A stretch of 64,000 bases of DNA from Gelatoporia subvermispora B (lineage: Eukaryota > Basidiomycota > Agaricomycetes > Polyporales > Gelatoporiaceae): assembly GCA_000320605.2 (NCBI GenBank), contig KB445799.1, positions 186,001 through 250,000 on the forward strand, written 5' to 3'. The notes under the pieces are model-generated. The model was given only the letters and a program-made list of their open reading frames with translations, made no database searches and had not been told where the DNA came from. Of this stretch, positions 54,319 to 64,000 are shown piece after piece. The position numbers and the translations under genes are program-made. How positions within the stretch are numbered: position 1 is the first letter of the stretch; each line of letters opens with the position of its first letter.

Positions 54319-55489
54319 TGGAAGGAGAGAGAATCCTAAGGCTATCCGTAGCAGAACGTGAGGTCGATTCCGCACAGGCCGCCTGACTATCAGCGTCAAT
54401 CCGGTGAACAACGGCGTCGATCGCTCATCCGCAAGATGCAACTCCGAGTCAGGCCCTAGAGCCGATGTGTGCTTGAAAAGTCTGGCAATGGCTGTCTAGG
54501 AGTTGCATTGTGATATTCTGCGATGACTGCTTGAGTTATATCGACTATTTGAGAAGAATCGCACTGCACCTCAGCTTCAATGTCCCCCACTCGAACGGAC
54601 CTCACGATGTCTATGAGGCAGGAAGCGCGCAGCCAACCGTCGATTTCCGCCCTGACCAATCGGGATGTCACGATAGGCGCACGACTAAGCGCCATATCTA
54701 CAAACGGTTTAGCGCAGACAAGAGTTCCTTCAATTGCAGAGTCGAATGTTGAATGTTGAACTCCCGTTCGATGCGCACCTCATTTTCGGTCTTATGCATA
54801 TGACACCTGGCGCATATTCAAGATTGACGAACGGTCTCTTATGTTCCAACTGAGGTCGAATTGCTATACCGCCTTGCGTGATCTGGATTCTGCATACGAC
54901 ACTAGAACATCATCTCGCCAAGCTCCACCGGCTCTGTATGTGTGCACTGCAGATACTGCCATTCGCTGGACCCTCGATTTCTTCTATGATTTAATATTGC
55001 GATCAGCTAGATGTATAATTTACATGGAAGCAATATGCTCTACTATCTTTGGTTGGTTTTACTGCGCAATCTATCTACGTGTCTACCAAGTGAGGCATAA
55101 AGCCACAGTGGTAACTCTCTTCGTTCCGTCTCATAATAGACCTAGCCTGCCATAACTGCCGAACGAAACATGCATATCATACGTCACACTGAATGCTTGG
55201 CTCTCAGCATACAGCACTCATTATTCCCACATGTGCTTGACACTGTCATCTGTGGCGCCTTTGTCTTACGGTTGATCTCTCTCTACGCATGTATTGAGAT
55301 GACCAGATTTTGTGGTTCCTTGTGCCTATTCCGTCGCCTTTGGTTTGATTTATCGATAGTGGTAAGCAGTGGCTGTGGCACCGCATGCCCATGGTGACGT
55401 AGGGACATTGTGTGCATGTCTCTGGTATGCCCCCTCCCCGTCCTCAGATTTATCAATGCGGTAGATACTCCAATCCTAGATCTCAACAC
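54319..55489. other. Gap, nothing recognised
   Basis: Presumed MFS promoter side, then low-information sequence. A 79-codon minus-strand frame at 54456-54695 has no family match. Confidence 0.45.
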
Positions 55490-56338
55490 TACTTACCACA
55501 AATGCGATCAACCCGACGGCTACCAGTTGTCCGCAAGCCGAAGTATGTCATTCTTCCTCTGTATATCTCACCACTGATGTTTGTGCGCCCAGGATTCATC
55601 GCATTCCATCGCGCGGATTACTATCTGGCTTTGCTTGGACATTCCTTAGCATGCAATTAGTTACTCTGTAGGCGGTGAGGGCAAGACCAAGCTCAATCTT
55701 GCAGCCATTATGACAAAGTCGGAATTGGAGGGCACGAATGTTGACGATCTCTGGGTTGCTTCGACGACCAAAGAAGATGCCCTGAGGAGATTCTCTCATT
55801 CTGTGCAAAATTTGAAAGAGATTCTTCAGGTATGCCTGACGAAATTTGTGTCCTGTAGATCGATACCAAATGTCCTCGAATCCCCAAACCATCCAAGGCC
55901 CATGTGATGTCACCGTATCAAGGTGCTGGTGGTGGACGGACCATAGAAGTAAGTGTTCAACTGAGGGAATCCGCAGCGGCTACTCTTGCTGACGTCGAGT
56001 CGGTTGGTTAGGATGGGTACATCGTAGCAACGATCATCGCCCATCCCTCCATTACACGCGAGACTCTGCCTCACGCCCTCCGACGAGATACGTCGGCCGT
56101 TCAGCCAGGACGTCCAGAGCGAAGTCACGAGGCAGGCCTGCTTAACCCTTTGGACGCAGGCGGGCTCGAAAAAGTCACTGTTGAAGAAAGCTGTACGGGT
56201 GCGGTAAGTGCCGAGGCTCTCGAGGCTACAGTGAGAAGGGAAGGCCAGTTGGCAGACTGGGCCGAGACCACGTCATTGGGCCCTGATGTGGAGAGAGCGA
56301 GGAGGCTCGTGGACGAACGTTTGCATCCTCTGGCGTAG
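55490..56338 (+). pseudogene. Relic of a third FAD monooxygenase
   Basis: Blocks match monooxygenases A and B in order: KCDQPDGYQLSA (compare KADQPQPFDLSE), GFIAFHRADYYLALL (compare GVISFHRVDLQSALC), then YSVGGEGKTKLNLAAIM, DLWVASTTKEDALRRFSHSV, MSPYQGAGGGRTIE, IIAHPSITRETLPHALR, and the C-terminal ESCTGAVSAEALEATVRREG, QLADWAETTSLGPDVERARR. The N-terminal FAD motif, the DG motif and about 170 residues in the middle are missing, and stops and frame changes interrupt the rest. No functional enzyme is possible. It lies 21 kb from the intact pair. Confidence 0.82.
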
Positions 56339-56870
56339 AGTTCAGGCACGGCGCAACCTGTTCGCTCCAACCAGTGTATTATTGCTCATTGAGTTTCAAT
56401 GAAGGTGCGGAAAGATGGAGGATACGCCGCTTCTCGGGGTCATCTCGGAGCGTCGGGCTGTTCGTATTCCGCCGAGCAGTGCGTGCAGTATTGCGTGAAG
56501 CCAGTTCGCAACTTCGAAGTGTTCCACACTGTAATTGAAGTTTCATATCGGGATGTCTGCATGTGTACGTCCCGGAGGTTTGTGAGCTCCGAGAGGTTAC
56601 ACTTTTCTGACGGAAGGCCTGACGAGTGTGCATCCGCTTCCGTCTATGCACCACTGTGTACAGCGACATTTGCAGTGGCCGTCATCGCTGACGACACTGC
56701 TCAAAGCCCGGCGCAACTGAAACGAAGAACGAGATGAGACAAATGTACACTACACATCGCGTATCGTAGGATAATGCCCAAGTCCAAACGAGTCTTGAAT
56801 ATTGTCCTGTCCGTAAAGCTACTTGCAATGTCCCGTTCCATCCCTCCATTTCGAAGTCACCCGAGCCCCT
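56339..56870. other. Gap, nothing recognised
   Basis: A 112-codon plus-strand frame (56399-56737) has no recognisable motif. Confidence 0.45.
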
Positions 56871-57633
56871 CTACTCCAGCTCAATAATCTGGATATGGAC
56901 AGGATAGCAACTCGTAAAGTTGTATGATCCGTCGTTGACCGAACTCGCACGCCAAATAATGTTCGTCTGCGCCGCGTGGAAGTCCCCTGCGGAGCACAGC
57001 GAGAAGTGATCGGTGTCACCGTTCAAAGCGAGCAGTGGGAAGCCCGTGCCTCCGCCGGCAGGATCGGTGTCAGCCTAGCGCACATAAGTCAATTGATGTT
57101 CTCCCTATGTCGATAAGCGCAGGGATGTACGTACCACACCGCAATAGATTTGGGCAGGAGTTGGAAGGTCGAGGCCCGTGATAATCCAACTCGGCGCTGT
57201 GCCCGCGGCAACACTGCTGTCGGAGGCGTTGGCGAGAATCCCACCAGGGAGGTTAGGAATGAGAGTGCCATTGAGCAGCGACAGAGTTGGGAATTCGTTG
57301 AACGGGAACGATGCGAATGTCTGCAAGCTTGTTAATTTTGCAAAGAAAATTCTACATGAGGACAGAACATACCGAGAGGATCGCAAACGAAGCGCCGTCG
57401 ACGGCGCCGGCCTGACCCATGACCAGAGGGGCGCCGGTGTTGTTCGCGTTAGGCAGCGTCGTGTTTAGCGCAGCCAGAGTAATTTGAGGCGCAATATCGA
57501 AAACACCCGCTCCGAGTCCATCGCACCACGGGCCGGGTTGGTGTTGACGTGCATGGAGGAGACCTCGGCTGACAGGAGATGCAAACGCAGCCGAGGCGTA
57601 GGCGAGAAGAGGCAAAGCTAGCGATCCAAGCAT
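56871..57633 (-). CDS. Small secreted protein, copy 1
   Basis: Three exons on the minus strand (57373-57633, 57135-57320, 56871-57074) sum to 216 codons plus stop. Start MLGSLALPLLAYASAAFASP gives a signal peptide, probably cleaved after AFA, and HARQ could be a Kex2-like site. The mature region has ITLAALNTTLPNANNTGAPL, FPTLSLLNGTLIPNLPGG, PTPAQIYCGV, joined to ADTDPAGGGTGFPLLALNGD and ending SSVNDGSYNFTSCYPVHIQI. Several N-x-T/S sites and spaced Cys residues (WCDG, YCG, LCS, SCY) suggest a glycosylated, disulphide-bonded extracellular protein. It is homologous to the gene at 63362, with the same intron positions. Function unknown; an effector-like or cell-surface role is only a possibility. 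A TATA element lies 78 bases upstream. Confidence 0.83.
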
Positions 57634-58320
57634 GGTGGTGGGGTTGCAAGAATACTAGTGGTCGTCACAACGGGGGGTCGACGAGGGTATTAGTGGAGCA
57701 AGCGGCTTGACTTTATACGTCGCCAGCGATCGAGGCCACGGCAAGTCTGCGGAGGTCACCACCCTAGCGGTCTCACAAGCGTCCAAGCCGTCCCAATGCA
57801 AGCTTGACAGGGACGGATCCGGGTGTCGGCCTCGAGGATGACGGCCTACACTGGCCTACGATGGGGTAAACCTGAGTCGGCGGGACTTCTCAGTCGGCTT
57901 TTAACTGATTCTCGGGTTGAGTTTAGTTCAATGCTGCTCCCCAGTCAATTCAATCCATGACGCCTAATATTGTGAACGAGCTCGAGCTTGAACGACAGTA
58001 AACGGTGCTGAACTCGAGGAGATACATATGCCCGGATGCTTTTCCTTGTGGCTATCGCACGCTCTTGACAAACGAATTTTGAGCGGAGTTTGATCTCCGA
58101 CATAGCATTACGGCCTCCGCAGCTCGGCATGCGCTGGCCGAGACCTCTTTGGCGCCATGGCGATGCTGTGCCAAAATGCCGAAAATAAACTCCGCTTGGG
58201 TCTAGCCACAGGAATTAGCCGGCTTGGCGGGCGGCTGGGTGCTGCTGACGTAATTGTCCCCTATGAGGTGCCCCCGCCGCCGCCATCCTTCTCCCACACA
58301 CCATCACCGCACATTCCTGA
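57634..58320. other. Divergent intergenic region
   Basis: Upstream of the secreted-protein gene (leftward) and of the CNNM/Mam3 gene (rightward). Contains the TATA element at 57711; otherwise nothing recognised. Confidence 0.5.
57711..57717 (-). promoter_or_regulatory. TATA box of secreted protein copy 1
   Basis: TATAAAG on the minus strand, 78 bases before the ATG at 57633. Confidence 0.55.
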
Positions 58321-61300
58321 ATGATACCGACTCGAATATACACTCGTTCTCGACTGCTATTACCATTAGCATCTGCCGCTCTCCAGAATGTGCCCTTCTT
58401 TCACGCTCGTAGCGCAGCAGCTGCGCCGAACGTCCATGTCTTTGCCAAACGCGAAGAACATGACGCCAAATTCGTGGTCTTTGCATGCCTTATTCCCATC
58501 CTAGTCTTGCTCTCGGGACTCTTCGCTGGCCTCACGCTGGGATACATGAGCTTAGACGAAACGCAGCTGAATGTCCTGAGCGTAAGCGGTACGCCGTGAG
58601 TACCTCACACCCTGAGCCACATTAACACAGCTCTGACGTCGTGGCGTCCACAGAAAGCAGAAGAAATACGCCAACCAGATCAAGCCCATCCGCAAGGATG
58701 GTCACCTGCTCCTCGTCACCTTGCTACTCGCAAATATGATCACAAACGAGACGCTCCCCGTCATTTCCGACCCCGTCCTGGGCGGAGGCGTGCAGAGTGT
58801 TGTCGTTAGTACGGTTCTGATCGTCATGTCAGTACATCCTTCTTCCATTTGTGTGTGTGGTCGCATTGGCTGTTCCCATCACTGCGTAAGAAGGGCGGCC
58901 CTCGCCTGCTGATTCGCCCGAGCGTCGTGCCAGAGCGGTGCCTCACCGTAGGCGCATGGCAAAGCTACGTGGCGTCACGTGGAAATTTCTCGTCACCTGG
59001 TCTTTCATGTTGATGCGATGACGTTCCCGCATTGCGCACCATTTCGGGAGTGTTTGAACTTTCGAACAAAATACGCAAGCGGGCCGGACGATCAATGTAG
59101 AACAGAATCGAAGAGATTGTTTGGATTCAATCTCGCAATTGCGGCTCTGTTGCAATCTATCTGTACGAGTCCGACCAAGTCTTATGTCCTTTGTATGGGG
59201 ATATCCACCAAAACAATCCCCTGGCTCGTGCCGAGATGGGGCATTGTTATACCAAAGGCTGGGCCGGCACTCACAGGTGTTAGTATTGCAATGTGCTGCA
59301 TCGCGGATCCAGTGCTCGGTCGGCGAAGCTGTGCTAGTTTCATCACGTGGGGCTTTCCCGTCACCTGCTTTCTTCGCGACACGTCCCCTTCTCGAATTTG
59401 AATGATTTTGACTGATACACGGTATTTTGCAGCTTCTCCGAAATCATTCCGCAATCGCTATGTACGCGTTACGGCCTCTATTTCGGCGCGAAGATGGCCG
59501 GGTTTGTTCGCGTCTTGATCTGGACTTTGGTACGATTCTCTTGTGCTGTGAAGTGCTTTCGCTTATCATAATTCACAGGCTATTGTCGCCTGGCCAGTGG
59601 CGAAAATACTCGAATTTGCTCTTGGGCCTCACCACGGTATCATCTACCGTCGCGCGGAGCTGAAGGAGCTCATCGCCATGCACTCTAGTCGAGGCGAACT
59701 GGGTGGTGACCTCAAGACCGATACGGTCACAATTATTGGTGGCGCGCTCGATTTACAGGAGAAGGTCGTTTCGCAGGCGATGACAAAGATCGAGGACGTT
59801 TTCATGCTAAGCATCAACGACAAGCTGGGATACGAGACACTCCGGAAGATTTGTCTGACGGGCCACTCGCGAGTGCCCGTGTATGAAGAAGTCGAAGTCC
59901 CGATCGTCCCGCGCGACTTTAATGCGGGGACGTCCGCACCGGCGAACGTGCAGAAGGTCAAGAAGATCATTGGCATTCTACTCGTGAAGCAGTGTGTACT
60001 GCTGGACCCGAAAGAGGAGACCCCGCTTCGCAACATTCCTCTCAACAAGGTCCCGTTTGTTCCCCGGAACGAGCCGCTTCTGGGTATCCTCGACAGGTTC
60101 CAGGAAGGCCGCTCTCACATGGCGATTGTGTCGCGCTTCAGTGTCGAGCGCGCAGCCTCCGTGAAGCAGGCTGTGAAGCGTGGACTCACCCAACGTCTCC
60201 GCGACAAGGTCGGCATGGGTGACAGCGACAGCAGCTCTGACGATAGCAGCAGTGATAGTGACTCTGAGCCCGAGGATCGCGCGGCGAAGCGCAAGAGCAA
60301 GCGCAAGAGCCGTATTAGTACCGAGGACAGCGAGAATGAGCAGACGTTGCGCGAGGAGAGCAGTGAACAGGGCAACGGCGAAGACTCGGAACGTAAGAAG
60401 AAGCGTCGCGGGAGGAACAAGCGGAAGGAGAAGGATATAGAGGAGGGCGATCCCGATGCGGAGAAGGCTAGAAGTAGGCGTCCGAGCATGAACATCCCCT
60501 TGCCCAACACTGGTGCATTAGGCGGACGCAGTAGATGGGAGCAGAGCATGCCAGCCGATGCGGTTCTTACGAAGGAGAACGCCGAGGAGGTAAGTTATTC
60601 TCAAGTGACCGATCAACGTTATTGACTTTACCTTGTCCACAGTTCTTGCAAAGTGTCGACCCTGCGGTCATGCCACTCGGTATCATTACCCTCGAGGACG
60701 TTCTAGAAGGTGGGTAGCCGACACTTCCTCTCGCATAGATCGCTAATGGTCTCTTGCAGAGCTTATCGGTGAGGAGATCTACGATGAGTTCGATCCCCAG
60801 GGCCACCCCGATCTCTCGTCCTACGCTCAGAACGAAGCGAAGGTTGCCGCACTCAAGCGCGGTCTGCAGCATGGCGCACCTGCCGCCAACTCGCCTCAGT
60901 CCGCCCCGACAGTCGCTGTCTCAGCTTCCAGTGGTATTACCACCGGCGAGGTCAAGTCGCATTCCGCTGGAGGAACACCGATACTCAAACCGATCGCCAT
61001 CCCCGGCACGCTCAAAGGTCTGACGAAGGGCCTGGGCTTCAGCCGCTCGCGCAGTGCGCCGCCGTCCCCCCGTGACGCCAAGGCACCTAAGGCATCAGGT
61101 CTCGACGGCACGAGCACACCCGTCCCCGCTGTCGTCCCCGAGGGAGAGCTGTTCATCTCGGCCCCCACCCCGTTGGCCGGGATATACCTCACTCGCGAGC
61201 CTGCCGCGACCCCGGCCCCGCCGCAAGAGGGCACAAGCACTGACGTACACGATCTGAACATGCCCGTGATTACGCTGCCCCCTGCGGAGTCACCTACTGG

Positions 61301-61700
61301 ACAGGCAGAGCAGTCTGTGTCCCACGCGAAGTCTCTATCGTCGGGCGCACCGCAGGGCCACAGTGCACCCGTGATGCCAGTGCCTGTCCCACACTCAGTC
61401 AGCCTCGCGCTTGCCCCGTCCTCGCGCAGCTCGTCGCCGTCACCGTCGCTTGAGCAGGCAATTCTCATCGAGCGCAAGCGCCGCGCCGCAGTGGGTGGCA
61501 TGAGCACGTCCGTGCCGAAGGGAGCGCGTTTCAAGAGCAGTCCGCTGACGGGTGAGCGGCAGGGCGTAGTGATCGCGGAGCGCGTACGTCGTGACAGGAG
61601 CGCCACGCCGAAGAGCGCGGAGGACGGCAAGGCTGCGGAGGGGGCCGAGGAGCAGCGTATACCTGACGAACAAGAGAAAGAGGGTCCGGATAAAGAGTGA
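58321..61700 (+). CDS. MAM3: CNNM/Mam3-type DUF21-CBS membrane protein
   Basis: Fungal CNNM/CorC-family protein; yeast Mam3 is a vacuolar-membrane protein affecting manganese and other metal handling. Six exons (58321-58595, 58654-58827, 59433-59529, 59579-60589, 60643-60709, 60760-61700) sum to 854 codons plus stop. After a leader, the DUF21 domain has FVVFACLIPILVLLSGLFAG, LTLGYMSLDETQLNVLSVSG, LLLVTLLLANMITNETLPVI and the Pro-rich IFSEIIPQSLCTRYGLYFGA. The CBS pair starts at VSQAMTKIEDVFMLSINDKL, with HSRVPVYEE, and ends MPLGIITLEDVLEELIGEEI. Between the CBS motifs lies a ~130-residue acidic/basic insert (SDSSSDDSSSDSDSEPEDRA), absent from bacterial CorC. The C-terminus is a long Ser/Pro-rich tail. 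Intron 2 is about 605 bases, tenfold longer than the others. Confidence 0.92.
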
Positions 61701-63274
61701 GGGATGGATGAGGAAAGTGTGGACTGCTAACTTCATAGAGATTTCCGAAGAATAATTGTGGACGTGCGCCACTGCGCGCCCGCAGATTTGTACCATGCAT
61801 TGTTCGTTCCCCTCATACGCATATGACTCCCCTAGCATGTTGCATGTATGTACTATAGCAGAGTGTCTGTAGATCCAATACAGATCTCGTCGTGATTGTA
61901 TATCCATCCTGTCTCTTGCGCCACCATGATGGGCGTGGTTGCCATACGGCTTAAATTCAGCTCAAATTATTTTTTACGCAGCTATTAGTGCTGGGACCGT
62001 TGCATGAGCCAAGATGTAAAAGCAGGTACAGCTGGCCATATTGGGCGGGTGCTTTGCTGCACTCCGCCCCCTCCCATCGAGGTATCCAGAACTGTGGCAA
62101 CATTTAGTACTGGGGGGTTCGGTGTCCAGCTCGTTCAGCATATCGCGATCGAGGGCACTAGGAGTATGCTGAGTGTATAACAGACCAATCCGGACTAGAC
62201 ATTCCGCTGTATCAATGATGAATGGAATTATTTGAAATGAGTCGCCTTGTAATCGAGTGTGAAACTCCGGAACTTATGCACCTGCCAGATTCTGATAGTT
62301 CTGGCTTGGAGACTGACATGAAATGTCAGATATACCTGTCAAGACAGTATTCTCTGACGGATGTAATGCGACGTCTCGGTGACAGGAATCTGTTCAATGA
62401 AGAACGCAGTATAAGCATGCAAAGAGATTCACGGATGGAATGGTACTTACGCTAGGTCTGTGAAGTATGGAGTTGTTTTGCTAATTCAAACTATCGTGAT
62501 GACATTCTGACCGGTCTAGCGATATTCGAATGCGCGGTACGGGAATCTCGATATCTTCGTATATGAGGGCGAACGTGCACACTGCGCTGCAATCACCGCG
62601 CTCCGCTCGGCGCCTCTGCTACGGACCATCGGGCCCTAGCGTGTGCGTGTGCATGTTCATGCAATTCTTCAGCCCTAGCGCGAGTTCTTATTTCCATTCT
62701 CTATACACCCGTTTTTTTAGATTTAGCGAGCATGAATGATTCCCTTGCATCTTCAAGCCCAGGGGGAGCATAGTCGAGAGAGCGCAGACCGAGCTTCGCC
62801 TTCGTATGCGCCTTGCGCTACATGTAGTCCAGTCAGTCGCTCGTGGCTACCCATCTCTTTCGCTCATCATTCAGGAATCTTCGATGTTGCCTGAGAAAGA
62901 CTCTATGCGACATTCTCCCGCCGTGGTCACCAGGAGCTGGCATTTGCATTTTTTTCGACAAAAATATCCTTTGATCGCAATGTGCCCTCCCACAGACCCG
63001 ATTGAATATACGCCACGGATGCTGTGCAGCCAATGGCCGAAACATACACATCTTTATTTAGGAATTGTAACTCTAGGGCGATGTTACGTATTTTGTGAGG
63101 TTCTGTGAAAATTATTTCGCATTCGTCTTTGATCATGACATTCAGTGCCTTGCCTGGTCTCACCGTCATAACAGCGCCCTCATAACTCTCACGTACATCC
63201 CACAACGCCGGATATGTGATTGACGCACGGTCTCTCCGTTCTTGCGGGGTACCTAAATACGCAGCTCCAGTGCT
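61701..63274. other. 1.6-kb gap, nothing recognised
   Basis: 3' flank of the CNNM/Mam3 gene, then sequence without recognisable coding content or repeats. Confidence 0.5.
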
Positions 63275-63283
63275 GTATATATA
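63275..63283 (+). promoter_or_regulatory. TATA box of secreted protein copy 2
   Basis: A TATATATAA run about 80 bases before the ATG at 63362, a spacing like that of copy 1 (78 bases). Confidence 0.6.
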
Positions 63284-63361
63284 ATTCAATGAGCTCCTCG
63301 CTTCGAAGCAAGCCTCAGAGCTCACATTAACATCAAATCCGGGACGGAAATCTCTTACATC

Positions 63362-64000
63362 ATGATTGCATTCTCCTTTCTTGCAGCAGCGATTGCTATT
63401 CCCGTCGTTATTGCATTTCCTGCAATGCAGCGTCGCCAGGGCGCTCCTCCGGAATGCGGTGCTGGTTCGCCTGGGGACTTTGTGTCTGCTCCACCATTTA
63501 CCCTTACCGCACTCAACACGACACAACCGAACTCCAACAATGATGGATCTCCTCTCGTCGCGGTCCCAGGCGGGATTTTTGGAGCAGATGTCACGTATAT
63601 GTTAGCGGTAGGTTGAGTCCCGTTCTCTTAACAAGGGCGTACTATTCATTTAGCTCTGCTGCAATCCAGACTGCAGCCTCCACATCTGATCCGTCCACGA
63701 TCGGCGATTTCAAACTCATAACTGGCGCACTCCTTCCCATCAGTCCTGGTTCTAATTTCACAGACCCGAGCGGTAACCCAGGGCAGATCCTTGAATTCAC
63801 CAGCTTTCCACCTGAACACACTCCGGGAATCAACCCACCCAGTAATGCGGAGATATTTTGCGGAATTGTGAGCAATGCTCATGTCTCTTCGAAAGTTCTA
63901 CGTTAAGACAAATTCGCCTGTTCTTCAGGAAAACACTGACCCCACGAATGGGAGTGTTTCTCGACCTCTCTTGTCTATTCAAGGCGATATCTCTGATTTT
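63362..64000 (+). CDS. Small secreted protein, copy 2 (runs off window)
   Basis: Homologue of the gene at 56871, in the opposite orientation. Exons 63362-63607, 63670-63867 and 63929 onward are all in phase with copy 1's introns. Start MIAFSFLAAAIAIPVVIAFP is a signal peptide; MQRRQ may be a processing site. Matching blocks are FTLTALNTTQPNSNNDGSPL (copy 1 ITLAALNTTLPNANNTGAPL), LITGALLPISPGSNFT, PPSNAEIFCGI (copy 1 PTPAQIYCGV), then ENTDPTNGSVSRPLLSIQGD (copy 1 ADTDPAGGGTGFPLLALNGD). The window ends within exon 3, before the conserved Cys pair. Function unknown. Confidence 0.82.

Noticed and set aside
54456..54695. Minus-strand frame as a possible first exon of the MFS gene
   Set aside because: It ends in a stop before the MFS exon with no usable donor, and the MFS N-terminus is complete without it.
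1..64000. CRISPR arrays, prokaryotic operons, intact transposons, rRNA genes
   Set aside because: None seen: no regular direct repeats with spacers, no transposase, integrase or reverse-transcriptase blocks; spliced genes and a eukaryotic tRNA mark a fungal nuclear genome.

Overview
The window looks like nuclear DNA of a mushroom-forming basidiomycete (Agaricomycetes, probably a wood-decay lineage such as Polyporales; the order is inference). The reasons are genes split by many 45-70 nt GT-AG introns, no operons, small intergenic gaps, and families typical of this group: a DUF6534-type membrane protein, a BNR_4 glycoside hydrolase, a GH5 pair, FAD monooxygenases, a cytochrome P450, an ISG12/IFI6-like Ala/Gly-rich protein and small secreted proteins. 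Where I reconstructed splicing exon by exon, the summed exon lengths came out as whole codons, which supports those models.

Layout. 1-12 kb is accessory: a DUF6534 membrane protein, a secreted BNR_4 protein, a Dap1/MAPR haem protein, three tandem copies of an unrecognised ~120-residue protein, and a hypothetical gene broken by an in-frame TAG. 13-15.3 kb is conserved nuclear machinery: the NC2-alpha/DRAP1 corepressor and the GINS subunit Sld5. 15-21.3 kb is a rearranged patch: the 5' end and promoter of SLD5 recur as a decayed copy 5.7 kb away, and an intact ISG12-like gene has a broken copy 3 kb upstream. 21.9-28.3 kb holds a basic low-complexity protein, a fourth member of the ~120-residue family, a UCH37/BAP1-type deubiquitinase, a Cys-rich putative zinc protein and tRNA-Gly(TCC). 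29-38.8 kb is a metabolic patch with two FAD monooxygenases plus a relic, and two divergent GH5 glycoside hydrolases sharing an 850-bp intergenic region. 38.8-45.1 kb carries exosome subunit RRP42, an M24B Xaa-Pro peptidase and a long Ser/Pro-rich protein with an ESDGG repeat. 46-56.4 kb contains a P450, a SRAP/HMCES-like gene that has lost its recognisable catalytic residues, an MFS transporter with a decayed partial tandem copy, and another monooxygenase relic. 56.8-64 kb holds two homologous small secreted proteins flanking a CNNM/Mam3-type DUF21-CBS membrane protein; the second runs off the window.

The strongest theme is local duplication and decay: at least six families here have two to four copies, several of them broken. 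The best candidates for undescribed biology are the four-member ~120-residue family (two members share an upstream palindrome), the repeat-bearing ISG12-like protein, and the SRAP-like gene with an AT-hook-rich tail followed, after a stop codon, by an open frame that contains a SUMO-interaction-like motif.
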